Part shown: positions 52,501 through 64,000 of the stretch, piece by piece
Layout of the letters: every line of letters begins with the position of its first letter
Numbering within the stretch: position 1 is the first letter of the stretch
NCBI GenBank assembly: GCA_963556255.1
Contig: OY744611.1
Location: forward strand, 39,609,214-39,673,213
Source: Allolobophora icterica
Lineage: Eukaryota > Annelida > Clitellata > Crassiclitellata > Lumbricidae
Length of the DNA: 64,000 nucleotides
Direction of reading: 5' to 3'
Translations under genes and position numbers: made by a program
Notes under the pieces: model-generated
The model's input: only the letters and a program-made list of their open reading frames with translations
What the model was told of the DNA's origin: nothing
Database searches by the model: none

Positions 52501-53545
52501 CATAAAAATGCATTAAAAAGACTCGAGATGAGATTAGTAATGTGGCTCACCACATGCCGTAAATCGTCTGATCGTGTTTTTCAACAACTAGTCACTTTAC
52601 GCACACTAAGGAGTTTCCTCAATTCATATACAGTCTACAAACACCCGTTGTTAGCAACGTGACTTTTGGAGTTACCAGTCCATATATTCATAATAATACT
52701 GCTTGCTAGACATAAACTGGACATAAAACGACCGACGCGCAACCCGATGGTCACCAACATCCGCATCTTAAACAAACCGACTCCTCCTCGAAAAACTACG
52801 TGACTTTGCCGTTAATGATGTTTTCGATCTGCATCGTAAGTGGCGCCTGAAAGCCCTGGAGATCCAGCTGCTTCAATTAATGTAGAGCCCTCTGAATACA
52901 CAAACGCCTATCAAGGTACTCGATGGTGCATCAACAGTATGGTCTACGATGCTTCAATTAGTGTTTCTTGCAGTGCACCATCAACTCTGTAGCCCTTGGG
53001 ACGGGAAGAATTGCATTATATTGACAGTCTCGCACAGTTGTTATGTTTTTCAATTCGAATGTGGGCCTGGTTTACAATAACACGGACGAAACGCGTCATC
53101 TTTATATGACTCGTGTTATTCCATGAAACTTTTAGACGTGGCAACTTGGTCTTTAGTAACTAGGCCTATGTTTGGTATACGACATTCTCAAGCGCTATTT
53201 CCCAGGCTCTGAAACGGTAAGGAACTAACAGTCGTAGAAGGTTGAGGGTTGGAATCAATACAAAATTGATTTCCAACGTGTCTTAAACAAGTTAAAAACT
53301 TACTTAAGGAACTTGAGTAACTGAAAGGGCTGTTATAGTTAAAAGAAATTAGATATACAAAGATTAGCAATGAGTGTAAAGACTATGAAAGTCACGCGAC
53401 CAGTTCCAAAGATATAGGAGTGACGGACAGAGTGGCAAATTGCGCATCGATGGAAGGAGTGCGCCGTACGACGTTCATACTTACCTTCACTACCCTACTT
53501 GACTTATCCTCACCTTGCCCGATTCCACTCTACGCTGAAGTAGGT

Positions 53546-53889
53546 CAAAGGTGGGCAAACTTTTCGCAGATTGGACCACATTAAACGCCAACAAAATTCG
53601 GATAACAAATTTAAACTTTTAATAACTACTAACATGAAAACAGTTTACTCATCTAAAAATTTATTTACTTAACATTAAATAGACTTTGGCAGGGTAAATA
53701 GATGGAGTTATTATCAATGACAAGACCGGAATAGTAAGTAAGAAAGCAGTGCCACTTGAGTAAAACGAGGATAATTTCTCACGGTCTGAATTTTGTAATT
53801 TTGTAATTTTCTCAAGAACTGTGTTGGCCGGATAAAACGTATCGGCGGGCCCGATCTGGCCTGCGGGCCGTACTTTGTCAACCACTGTG
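53546..53889. mobile_element. hAT-like MITE
   Basis: Left end CAAAGGTGGGCAAACTTTT and right end, reversed, CACAGTGGTTGACAAAG resemble the common hAT terminus. The inner right end is GC-rich (GGCCTGCGGGCCGTAC). Flanks share only GTAGGT/TTAGGT, so the duplication is degraded or the borders are off. Confidence 0.65.
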
Positions 53890-53984
53890 TTAGGTTAAAT
53901 TAATTACTGTGCCGTAACTTAAAATACCTTGACGTTCACTAGCTTCACTTCGAATACTCAATTTAATTATCAATCTATGCAAAT

Positions 53985-54110
53985 TGTTTGGATGGTAGCC
54001 ATTACCATCTGGCGGTTACAGAGACAAATATTGCTATTTATCGACGCATTGGACCCCAAAAATGGCGCTATATAAAAATTCTATTGCAATTACAATTTAT
54101 GTGGCGCAAT
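53985..54110 (+). mobile_element. LINE-type 3' tails upstream of the GPCR
   Basis: AATGGCGCTATATAAAAATTC at 54060-54080, followed by a TTGCAATTACAATT tail. A second GAGGCGCTATAGAAATTGAG lies at 54678-54697. No coding part is left. Confidence 0.5.
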
Positions 54111-54819
54111 AATATTGAACTGTTGTCTGGCATCAACATATTTAGATTTCCAATCGATTTACTTCTTTGTTTCAATAGGTCGTCCGGAAAATGCGGACGC
54201 GAAATCCACAACGAAGAATCTACGGCTAAGCAGAATCAGTTTGAACCGCAAGGAGTTAGGACAAACAACGAAACAACTGTTTTTTCTCTCTCAGAACACC
54301 GATTGGGATTGAGAAAAACTGAGAAGAACTTAGCAAAACTGAGCAAAACCGAGCGAAACTGACTCGTGTTGTGTTGAGACCTATGACGCCGAGCCGATAA
54401 ACGTTCCCTGTTGATCGGAATAGCTCAGATAAAGTCAGCGCAAGTGAATTCGGATTTTTATTTCGCATCAGTCGAACTTGAATAATCTGGAGAGGACGAG
54501 AAACTATCAAATGCTGGCAAGTCATTGAATTTCGTATTACCTGTATATAGATGGATTAAGTTACTGTAAAGATCAACGTACAGTTGAACTGTATGAAGTG
54601 TCAATCACGTGTTATCAACGTGAACCAAATGCACAATGTACACTGCATGAGGGAGACCCAAGTATGTTGTTCTGAATGAGGCGCTATAGAAATTGAGAAA
54701 TACAGTACATTTTGAGACAATGGATCAATCAATCTGAAACTCAATAATCATTCGCTGGAAAATCACTATCGCAAGATTTCAGAATGCGAACTCGTTGAAG
54801 CTTTGAAACGACCAAACCC

Positions 54820-55824
54820 ATGTCAATTTCCGATTCTCCGCACATACCTGAAAAAGACTCAGTCTTCTCTCAGCCGCCTATGACCATGATGGCGGCCAGT
54901 CTTCTCCATGACTCATCCCGTAACTCGTGCTGCTCGGACCCGTGGACCTACTACGACCGAACATCGAACACCAGCATCTCCAATGACCCAACGACGGGCG
55001 CCTACCTCAACGCTACCTTCCCCGATCGGGAGTACTACAACGTCTGGTACCGCATCATCGGCTCCTTCTTCCTCAGCCTCATCTTCGCCATCGGTTGCAC
55101 GGGTAACGCCATGGTTGTCCTCGTTGTCTGGCGTTGCCGCAGCATGCACACGCCGACCAACTGCTACCTGGTGTCGCTAGCGGTTGCCGACCTCCTGTTG
55201 CTGTTCTGGGCAACGCTTCCAACGCTGGTGGAATACAACATGGTCGTCGATGAACACATCTCCGGACCCGTCGGCTGTTCAGTCATGGTCTTCATCCAGT
55301 ACCTCGGGGTCAACGTATCGTCCCTCTCGATCACGGCCCTGACCGTAGAGCGATATATTGCCATCTGCCATCCGATGCGGGCGCACACGATCTGCACCAT
55401 ATCCCGAGCGAAGCGGATCATAGCGGGGCTGTGGATCGCCGGACTCACCTACAGCGCCCCCTGGCTGGCCCTGGCGACGACCCACCCCAGACAGTTCTCC
55501 GACGGAACGAGAATCGAATACTGTACGTTTCGACTGCCGAGGCACGACTATATGATCTACTATCTGGCGGATCTGATCCTCATGTACGCCGTTCCCTTGG
55601 CCGTTAACTCCGTCTTGTATGGACTGATAGCGTGGACGCTGTATGCGAATACGGTGACGACAGTGAACGGGATGGGAGGTACGGGTCTTCTGGTACCAAA
55701 CAGCCCCTACCTAGACACTCAAGGGCGGTCGAACCAAATGGTCTCGCAGGTGATACCTCCGAGGAATGGAGCGACGGCCATTCGATTTACGAAGTCAACA
55801 TCGACGATCAGCTCCCGGGTTCAG
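54820..55824 (+). CDS. TRHR: Thyrotropin-releasing-hormone-receptor-like GPCR, first coding exon (TM1-TM5)
   Basis: Class A GPCR of 335 residues in this exon. Visible landmarks are TM1 with GNAMVVLVV (about residues 77-105), TM2 with LVSLAVAD, a Cys before TM3, TM3 ending VERYIAICHP, TM4 with GLWIAGLTYSAPW, a second loop Cys (IEYC) and TM5 with YAVPLAVNSVLYGLIA. The phrases RTPTNCYLVSLAVADL-like and QYLGVNVSSLSITALTVERY match the TRH receptor family, plasma-membrane peptide receptors. The N-terminus has NTS and NAT glycosylation sequons. ATG 54820 follows an in-frame TGA at 54796. A possible 5' acceptor ends at 54782 (agatttcag). The exon ends SSRVQ before gtactatg; in TRHR the next residues begin TM6. 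No TM6-TM7 exon was found up to 64000, so it lies beyond the window or was missed. Another neuropeptide receptor of the same subfamily is possible. Confidence 0.88.
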
Positions 55825-55947
55825 GTACTATGTAACTATGTAACGTAATAAACGATTTATATAGCGCATATTAATCTATTAAACTCTCTTCCTCTGTCTG
55901 TATGTCTGTCTCTGTTCCCTCTGTGTTTGCCTATATCTGTCTGTCTG

Positions 55948-56113
55948 CAGGGGCGTCTATCCCCCTAAGTCATTGGAGCAACTGCCCCTTCCCTTGTTCT
56001 TTGCCCCTTTCCCTTCCTTCCCCCTTAATGGTGGCACATAAACTGAAAGATCTCCTCCTCCATTTCTTGGATGGAGCATTTGCTCCAAGGCTTCCATGGT
56101 GTAGACGCCCCTG
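55948..56113. mobile_element. 166-bp hAT-type MITE inside a (TCTG)n tract
   Basis: Ends CAGGGGCGTCTA and TAGACGCCCCTG are a perfect 12-bp inverted repeat. Both flanks read TCTGTCTG, which fits an 8-bp duplication but is also the local microsatellite, so the TSD alone is weak evidence. It lies 124 bp after the GPCR exon. Confidence 0.85.
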
Positions 56114-56335
56114 TCTGTCTGTTTGTCTACCTCTTTCTGCTTGTCTGTATCTGTCTGTCTCTGTCTCTATCCCTTCTTCCTCTCCTTGTCTGTCTCCATT
56201 TCTGTATGTCTAAATCTCCTTCTATTCCTCTTTGTCTGTTTGTGTTGCTCTATCTCTGTTTGTATATATGTCTAATTGTCTATGTCTGTCTGTCTGTCTT
56301 CCTGTCTGTTTTTCTCTTTAAATATATATATATAG
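56114..56335. repeat. (TCTG)n-rich pyrimidine tract with LINE tail
   Basis: CTGT-rich to 56310, (TA)n, then TATATAGCGCCTCTTCAGAG at 56326-56345, a reversed LINE end. 56350-57150 shows no gene. Confidence 0.8.
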
Positions 56336-57158
56336 CGCCTCTTCAGAGACCTGCTCAGAGGAGACTAATGCGTGACGCCACATCAGTTGGCGCATAGAGA
56401 ACGCACCATAGACCCAATGACATGCTCGGCTGCGTAGATAGATAAACCTATTTCCATGCATTGTTACCTGTGCTATTCCCCAGACCGCTTTTCAGTTATT
56501 TGATCATCCATGTTACTCCTTCAGGATCCTTTATACACTGTACTAACAATTAATTTGTTTAAAACACTGGCGTTCTAGAACTCTGACTGTCAGTCTGATC
56601 GAGTACGTACTGCAGCTCCTCTATACCTTCTCTCTCTGTTTTCTCTGGCACCCGAACTCGGACTTCCACTGGAAAACCGCTCTGATATGAAACAACGCTC
56701 GTGAATAAGCTGGTGCCTTGCGCTTAGCTCTAGAGTAGCGCTTTAGAAATTTTTAAAATGTTATGACCTTGAAAATGGCAATCAATTAATAAAATGATTA
56801 AGTACTAAATGGAATAAGAAATTCTGGCTGATAATGTTATAACCTAACTATTGTATGTAACGTGAGCAGAAACTGCATTGGTAGACACTGTCTGCTAAAA
56901 GAGCTAAAAGATTTAACCTAAAATCGTATACCTAAAGAAACAACCCTTGTAACGTAACGCTGTTAATGCATCATAGCCTGCCCTTTATGGACTTCATTTA
57001 ATGCAACTACGGCAAGTAAACGTCACTCTAGTGTTGATTATGTGAGGGCCTAGAATGTTGCGGAACAACTTTGGTTATGTAAGGCTGGTAATGCAACGCT
57101 GGTATAGTGTGATGCCGGCAATGTAACCTATAGAAAAAACGCTAGCACGTTGTTATAA

Positions 57159-57451
57159 CAGAGGCGTAGCGACCGCCCTCCGTACCCTCCGACCGGAGGG
57201 GGCCCTTCCTGGAAGGGGGCCCCTAAAAGTGGCAAAAAATAACCGTGAACGGCGTGAAGTCATTATGATACTGTTTTGATACATCACTTAAAATGCTATT
57301 GCGTAAATACGGAAATAGAATACATGTACGCTGTAGGGCGAAGGCCTATGTATACATAATATGAACCCTGTATATTGTATATTACCGCATTCCGGTTTCC
57401 GCATTGTAAGTATGTTCGGAGGGGGCCACGTTCCTTGTTGCTACGGCTCTG
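57159..57451. mobile_element. 293-bp hAT-like MITE
   Basis: Ends CAGAGGCGTAGCGAC and GTTGCTACGGCTCTG form a 15-bp inverted repeat with two mismatches. Flanks share GTTATA (57152-57157 and 57452-57457). Inside are long G/C runs (GGAGGGGGCC) at both ends. A relative lies at 30966-31155. Confidence 0.82.
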
Positions 57452-57648
57452 GTTATACACATTCCAACAAATTCTAACTAAGATGGAATTCATGAATTCA
57501 GTGTGTTCTTTTAAACTGATTGCAAACGAAGCATTATATAGTCGGAAACTTGTCTCAATTTGGAAATTCCAGAAGGTAAGCCTAGCAACTGGAAATTCGG
57601 CTCATCAGCACCAAGATTCTCAAAAAGAATAGGCGTGAACAGATAGCA

Positions 57649-57865
57649 GTATAATAGTAATTGATCCTACCACAGAAAAAAGTATAAGTACGAGTTACTG
57701 CGACCCTAGAGTAAAGGCCAAATAGATTACACTGCAGTAATCGATTCTACCACATAAAAAGTATAAGTACGAGTTACTGCGACCCTAGAGTAAGGCCAAA
57801 ATAGATGACACTGCATTTATCGATTCTACCATAGAAGAAAAGACATAAATAGGAGCTAATGCGAC
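57649..57865. repeat. ~80-bp tandem repeat
   Basis: About 2.7 units containing AAGTATAAGTACGAGTTACT and GCGACCCTAGAGTAAGGCCA. Confidence 0.88.
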
Positions 57866-58109
57866 AAAGGAATTATTGGAGACTTTGCCTTTGGAGCATT
57901 TCCATGAAGTTAAAGTGGTAAAAGAGGCTTGTCTACCCAATCACCCCCACAAGCCATCGCGCAGAGGAGTCATAGTTGAACTTGGGTTTCTGGACTACGA
58001 TGCTTCGCTGTGTTGTAACAGTAACTGAAGTCCAGTTGAACTTGGGTTTAACCATGCACCTTCTCAATCTCTTAGAGCCTGAGGGTCACAACTCGGGCGG
58101 CAAAAACAA

Positions 58110-58368
<259 letters not shown>

Positions 58369-58922
58369 AATAATTATAATAATAATTGCAGACCTATGGA
58401 GCTCGGCTGGCCTATGTTATTTCATTGTTAATATGTGGCGAGTAATTAAACGAGTTCACTTAATTTATGCAGATGCATTGTAACAGTAACACTGTCATAA
58501 ACCAGTCCATACGTGTATGCGTGTACCTGGCTATTTCTGTAGCGCCTTTTGTGAACCTATCGAAAGCCACAGGTCGCATCTTAAGCTCAACGTGTTCTGT
58601 GTATCACGTCTCCGTCAATCTGCACCGGGTTGCGATGTATGACTCAGTGAAGATTGATAGAGGTTGGAATGCTTCCGATGGTTCGTGTGAAGTGGAAGTT
58701 TCGAGCCACGTAACACGTGATGAGAGCTAACATCACGTTATCTTAGAAGATTGTTTGAAAGATCCTACCATCTCAGGCATACCACTTATTCAACGAGGTC
58801 ATATGATTGAAGCCTTTCTCTAGTCATACCGAAAACTAGATCTGTTGTTCTGTGTGAAAGAGCTTTTTCAGTTGCTGGGTCTAGATCTTGTATCTGTCCG
58901 CTCTGCTCAATCGCATCGTAAG

Positions 58923-59469
58923 TATACCCCTAAGCCGCAATTTTTCGGGTTAACGGCTGGCTTGAGCAAAACTTACGGCTGGTTTTTCGGCTAGCCGTAA
59001 AAACTCGTAAACTACATTTTTCGGCTAAAAGTGCATCCGGGAAAAAAATTACGGCTTGAAACATAGTTCGTTCATAAAGTGTATCGACTCTAAATAGAGA
59101 GTCCTGAGTTCCAATAAGGCAGTTAATTAGACATTAGAACTGTAAAACAATGCTATGAACAAATGAACAATGATGAGTGGCACACAGAAAGTTATACAAA
59201 ACAGAACGGTTTCAGTAAATTCGAACTTGTGAGCTAATTTGCAAAAGTCATCACTCATTAGTTAGTAATTAGTATCCTCACTGACCTCAAGCCAGCGTGC
59301 AAACCTTATGATCACATCTCTGTGCATGTTGTAGCTGAACTTTTTCCGGCGGCTTGCTGTGAAATAACTCTCGGCGGTTTTTCGGCTAAGCCGCAAAATG
59401 TTAGGCGGTTTTTTCGGCTTGCAGACAATTTTGCGGCTCGGCGGCTAACGGCGGCTGCTTAGGGTACTA
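58923..59469. mobile_element. 547-bp MITE with 8-bp TSD
   Basis: Duplication ATCGTAAG is exact at 58915-58922 and 59470-59477. Ends TATACCCCTAAGC and GCTTAGGGTACTA match 10/13 as an inverted repeat. Next to each end are several CGGCT/AGCCG motifs able to pair. No coding sequence. It is possibly a hAT; the superfamily is not certain. Confidence 0.85.
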
Positions 59470-59857
59470 ATCGTAAGTCAGTTCGTTTTCATCTTAAGAC
59501 ATACCTCTTCCAATTTGCTTATCAACCATATAGGCTGCCTCTCTCATTAACGGACTGATCTTCTGGATGTTGACCTGATTACGACTTGGTTTTGGTGCGC
59601 CATCAGTTGATGCTTTGTGCATTAGACACCAGCGCAATAGAAGTTACTAATTACAATTACAATCATTAATTACAATCTTTAACGACAGCTGTTGATAGTC
59701 TTAAAACTGACCCTACCTTACCTCCTACAACCCGAGTGCAATAATAATTCGCAGACTCGTGCAGCGGAGTGTAATCATGGTATGGAATTTTTCGGACCCT
59801 GTAATATGATCGCTAACTGCTTTAAACGTAGATAGCTAGAGACAGAGACAGACAGAC

Positions 59858-59882
59858 TGAGAGTGAGAGTGAGAGAGAGGGA

Positions 59883-59958
<76 letters not shown>

Positions 59959-59965
59959 GAGAGCA
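59858..59965. repeat. (AG)n microsatellite
   Basis: Near-pure AG. A (TA)n-rich stretch follows at 60125-60235. 59480-59850 shows nothing recognised. Confidence 0.96.
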
Positions 59966-60421
59966 CGACAAAGTAATAACTTTGTTAATGTTCCAGAAAG
60001 CTGTTAGTTATTGCGGTGAAGTCCTGATTATTATGAAGCACGCCGTTGCGTTGCCTGGTGCATTACATGTACGCTGCACCCAAGGACCCTCGTCGTTATG
60101 AAACTATCACAACACGTTAATTATTTTATATATATATATATATATAAAATTGCAATTATATATATATATAAATAATTGCAAACGTGTACAGTATATATAT
60201 ATATATACATACTTATAATTATATGTGTATATATACCGTACACGCACGGGTCAATACTATTACTGTATGTGAGTAGGTGACTGTGTGCGTGCGCTACAGA
60301 AATCAACGATCGCATTGTCTTATAGGCCATCATCCTATTATATAGTTTTCCAGCTCTATGTGTACATCTCTCTTTCTCTCTGTCGTCAAATAACGCTGGT
60401 ACTCATGCTGCTTCAGAGACC

Positions 60422-60623
60422 GTAGGGCGGCAGTGAATTTCGGGCGTCTAAGGTCGATTGCAACCACTAAGGGGCGGCAGCGACTAGAGTCGCATATGCT
60501 GCTTCATTGGCCGTAGCCGGGCGAGGTTCGAACCCGTACTCTCCGCATAACAGCGGAGCGGTGTGTGCTCCTAAGGGGCGGTGGCGACCGGCCTTAGACG
60601 CCCGAAATCCACTCCCGTCCTAC
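60422..60623. repeat. Foldback repeat with a tRNA-like core
   Basis: Arms 60422-60455 and 60588-60623 pair over about 33 bp with few mismatches (core ATTTCGGGCGTCTAAGG). Between them is a - strand tRNA-like stretch with B-box GGGTTCGAACCTCG and loop TGTTATG. There are also two direct copies of CTAAGGGGCGG (60468 and 60571). Confidence 0.75.
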
Positions 60624-61503
60624 ATCTACCTCTCCCCCTTTCACTGACGGCAAGTGAGGGGGAAGCATCGAATGGTCACGTCCAATACACGTCCAATGCA
60701 AGAACTCTATTCACACGCAGACAAACAGTAGTTAGAAGTCTGTCTCTGCCTCCCGCCCTACCTCTCCCTCTGTCTAACTCCTTCACTCCATCCCTCTCCG
60801 TCATTTTGACGGGTAAGTAACTCTAGTCTTTGCATAAACTGCTGTGCATTCATTTGCTCAGTGTTTGTAGAACTTAGATAAAAGATATTAATTCTTTAAA
60901 ATTGTCGAGAGTAATTATCTCAACTGCATAATAATTATGTGTGCCTAAACCCATTCTTCTTAATAATTGGCAAAGTTTTCAGCGCTCATTCTTCGCCTCC
61001 CTCTTCAGCCATTTCTTCTGTATTGTAGCTTGTCTTGAAAAGCGCTTTATTAAGTTTCTCGGCTACTTTACTTACTTAGCTAACTGATGAATTATCGTTC
61101 ATCTTGAACGATTGAACAGATGAACAATCATTCGTTCGTTGATTCGTTCAGTCAAAAAACGTTGTGTTCAAGATCATGCACATGTTTTCCTACATTTCTT
61201 TTCAATACCAATGTTCGTTCGATCTTTATTTCGTTCGTTGCTACATTTGTTTTTCGTGTTCTCGTCCAGTTTCTGCGTCGCCGGCGTTGTTTACGTTCCG
61301 CCAAGGGCTCATTGGCGTTAACTAATTAGCGGTGTCTTTGATCTGCGATTTTCAAAGACGCCCACTAACTATATTTAGCGCCCGATGAGGGTAAGACGAA
61401 TGATTGTTTGACACGTGGCCCCGTAGAAACATCCAGCGCTGATCACCTGTGGTAGAGGACGACCAACTCTCGTTAGCAAGGGCTCTCTGTGCATTGGCAA
61501 CTA

Positions 61504-61690
61504 TGACAGCAAGAGTAATGTAAAGTCACGCAAGAGTAATGTAGAGTGATGCAAGAGTAATGTTACGTCATGTTAGAGTAATGTGAGGTCATGCAAGAGT
61601 AATGTTAACTTATTGTTAAGTCATACAAGAGTAATGTAAAGTCATGCAAGAGTAATGTAGAGTGACGCAAGAATAATGTACAGTCCTGTA
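61504..61690. repeat. ~21-bp minisatellite
   Basis: About eight units of AGAGTAATGTAAAGTCATGCA with variants. 60640-61500 and 61690-62250 show no gene. Confidence 0.88.
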
Positions 61691-62254
61691 ATGAAGCGCA
61701 GCATCCTGGAGCGTAATTGATGTGCCGTAATGTTAGCCCCTAGTGTAATTCAATACACTGCACTGAAATGCAGGCTTATTAGCATATTGTGATGCAATGT
61801 AGCACTAGAAGTAACGTAAAATGGCAACAGTAGCATATTCCAGTCAATGCATGTTCAATGATCACATTAAGAAGACCTACGGACCAATTATAAATCAGGC
61901 CCCTGCGATCCCTATGCAGCTTTATGTATACGTCAGAGACTTGATTCAGATTATAAAAGAATATAAAATTCCTATTAGATTCCACGATTAGACACATTGT
62001 CATGGATTTCGCATATGAAGACCGGAGATTCGAATCAACGGCTCTGTTTTTTTTAGATGATAATGAGCCATAAATGAGCAACCGCGAATCTAATATGCCT
62101 ATAGAACTTAGAAAAAAATCGAACGCACTGTGTGTTTATTGACAACGGCTTTGCAGCTGCTGTGCATGTATGCTGCGTTGTTGCCTTCGGGCATCTTGTG
62201 CGACGGGATTCTACGCGAAGAACACGAAAAAGGGAAATTGGAAGGAGAAATGGA

Positions 62255-62433
62255 AGAAGATGATGATGCTGGTGGTGGTGATGATGATGATGATGGTGGT
62301 GATGATGATTATGATGGTGGTAGTGATGATGATCATGATGATGATGGTGCTGGTGGTAGTGGTGGTGGTGATGATGATGATGATGATGATGATGATGCTG
62401 ATGATGATGATGATGATGGTGATGATGGTGATG

Positions 62434-62464
<31 letters not shown>

Positions 62465-62629
62465 TGGTGATGATGATGGTGATGATGGTGGTGATGATGA
62501 TGCTGATGATGATGATGATGAAGGTGATGATGATGGTGATGATGATGATGATAACGATGGTGGTGATGATAATGATGGCGATGGTGATGATGATGATGAT
62601 GATAATGATGGTGATGGTGATGATGATGG

Positions 62630-62684
<55 letters not shown>

Positions 62685-62716
62685 AACGATGGTGATGGTG
62701 ATGATGCTGATGCTGA

Positions 62717-62748
<32 letters not shown>

Positions 62749-62880
62749 ATGATGATAATGATGATGATTTTGTATGATGAAGCAGAGCCAATCAACGTAG
62801 GTGATGATGTTGATGTTGATGATGATGATGACTTTATTGTTTCCACAATGATGACGATCACACAACGACGACGGTGATGA
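62255..62880. repeat. Long (GAT)n/(GGT)n microsatellite
   Basis: About 500 bp of GAT with GGT, GCT and AAC substitutions, then a (GCT)n at 62719-62738. All six frames give His, Asp, Met, Ile or Ser runs, which are repeat artefacts. Confidence 0.97.
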
Positions 62881-62975
62881 AGACAAAGGTTACTTTCTAT
62901 TTCTTATTCGTTTGCTAACGTTTCTGGCACCAAACTTTGGAAAAATACAACAGCAATCGTGAAATCGCTAACTTA

Positions 62976-63758
62976 CAGTGGCGCCGCCAGGCGGACGCAA
63001 TGGACGCAGTTGCGTCTACTTTTTTGGCTAAACAGTAAACAATGAAATATCAATGACACTAATGAGAACCTGTGAATGCAAAAATCTGAATCTAAATATG
63101 CGTGACGTCGCCCAAGGTCAGCTAACATTGGAATTTTGTGTCCAGATTACCAGAGACTTGTACCCCAGATATGCACCATATCTTTCTTGTTTATTTACAC
63201 TGCCCGTTTCCAAGGCGTCAGCCGATCGCAGCTTCAGTTGCCTTGAATTTTAAAGGTCTATCTGCGTTCTACCATAGATGCTGAACGTCTGACTGGTTTG
63301 GCATTGCTGCAATTTCATCATGAGAAATATGTTGACGCTGAAGCTGTGTTATGGAAATTTTGTAGCAGTGGCCATCGTCGCATTGCGTTAGCATTTCCGC
63401 GTGATCAGCAGAGACAATGATTGTTACTGACCAAATCATTGGCATGATGAAAGTTTCACATATGACCGCATGATACTGCGTTGTCAGCGTTGACACTGAG
63501 TGTTAGTGTTTAAGACTTTAAGAGGTTTCGTCCATATAGTGGTAGGCCTGTGTAATGTTCCTTTATGCTTCATTATCATATGAATGATGATGACCATTGA
63601 TTGTCCAAATCTGGTGACGCAATGACGGCAATGTTTTATGTCTTCGATATGTTTGCGACGTCGCATCCATTTTTTTTACACCAGCATGACCACATGGACC
63701 CTATGCAGGACCTGTATTCCCATACGGGACCCGTATAGAGCCCATGTTTTTCCCACTG
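62976..63758 (+). mobile_element. hAT element with broken transposase C-terminus
   Basis: Duplication CTAACTTA is exact at 62968-62975 and 63759-63766. Ends CAGTGG...CCACTG give a short 6-bp inverted repeat. Codons at about 63170-63250 read LFTLPVSKASADRSFSCLEF. After a one-base shift they continue LKVYLRSTIDAERLTGLALL and QFHHEKYVDAEAVLWKF (to about 63350), the dimerisation region of ZMYM1/TTF-type hAT transposases. Only the C-terminus remains and it is frameshifted. Confidence 0.9.
63053..63418 (+). pseudogene. hAT transposase C-terminal remnant
   Basis: Frame one runs to the TAA at 63251-63253. The homology continues in the next frame from about 63252 to a TGA near 63418. The N-terminal BED/TTF finger and the catalytic Asp residues are absent, so it is non-functional. 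Confidence 0.85.
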
Positions 63759-64000
63759 CTAACTTATATTTATCAAAAAAATTGCAAATTGCTCAAATAA
63801 GAACCAATCTTTGATTTTAAAAAATGGAAATCGAATTTTGCCCACATCAAAGCCAAAGAGGAGTTCGCTTAGGACATGCTATTCATTAGGCCTATATATC
63901 AGTCGGTAGAATCCACTCTTTGATACACTGCAAATTTGATTAGAACGCAAGAATTGTGTTCTCAGCTTAGGTTGCAACGGCATTTGTCATGTGGGACAGT

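Noticed and set aside
55825..55848. Eight extra residues at the GPCR C-terminus
   Set aside because: They follow a good donor (ttcag|gtactatg) at the intron position known for TRH receptors, and the protein would lack TM6-TM7.
62053..62886. Long open frames rich in His, Asp, Met or Ser over (GAT)n
   Set aside because: All frames on both strands are open because the trinucleotide repeat has no stop; there is no non-repeat conserved domain.

Overview
The window is nuclear DNA from an animal. Genes are split by many introns with GT-AG borders, and the space around them is packed with microsatellites, minisatellites and transposable elements from several superfamilies. Two host genes can be read. 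One is a 14-exon RhoGEF (DH-PH) gene resembling PLEKHG7, on the + strand at 2737-21125. The other is the first coding exon of a class A GPCR resembling the thyrotropin-releasing hormone receptor, + strand, 54820-55824. The gene content, the tRNA-derived SINEs, the many LINE tails ending in GCGCTATATAAAT and a Gmr1-type LTR retrotransposon suggest a marine invertebrate, probably a deuterostome. That placement is inference; nothing here fixes the species.

Layout. 1-2736: a LINE 3' fragment, a 780-bp hAT element with an exact 8-bp target duplication, and simple repeats. 2737-21125: the RhoGEF gene. Its introns hold hAT elements and MITEs, a MULE transposase remnant, SINEs, reversed LINE tails and large (ATG)n, (GACT)n and 15-51 bp tandem arrays. 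21126-43643: no host gene recognised, but several decayed LINE 3' ends, two more SINE copies and long CA, GA, TATG and ATCT arrays. 43644-50517: a complete, apparently recent LTR retrotransposon on the - strand. It has two 477-bp LTRs that read as identical, a 5-bp duplication GCCTC, a tRNA-Leu primer site, a polypurine tract and one open 1791-codon gag-pol frame. 50518-54782: simple repeats and one hAT-like MITE. 54783-55824: the GPCR exon. 55825-64000: MITEs, microsatellites, a tRNA-like foldback repeat and a broken hAT element with an exact target duplication at the far end.

The most notable object is the retrotransposon. Its domain order is gag, protease, integrase, reverse transcriptase, RNase H: the Ty1/copia order on a Ty3/gypsy-type protein. 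This is the arrangement of Gmr1-like elements, whose capsid is the proposed ancestor of the vertebrate SCAN domain. The second theme is the density of hAT-type DNA transposons. Seven insertions have an 8-bp duplication (six exact, one 7/8) next to matching termini, and three carry recognisable transposase C-terminal remnants. A third theme is that LINE 3' tails repeatedly adjoin trinucleotide or tetranucleotide microsatellites.

The RhoGEF exons join in phase throughout except at one junction (exon 2 to exon 3), where one base is in excess. That points to a missed micro-exon or a one-base error. The 5' end of this gene and the 3' exon(s) of the GPCR were not found in the window.
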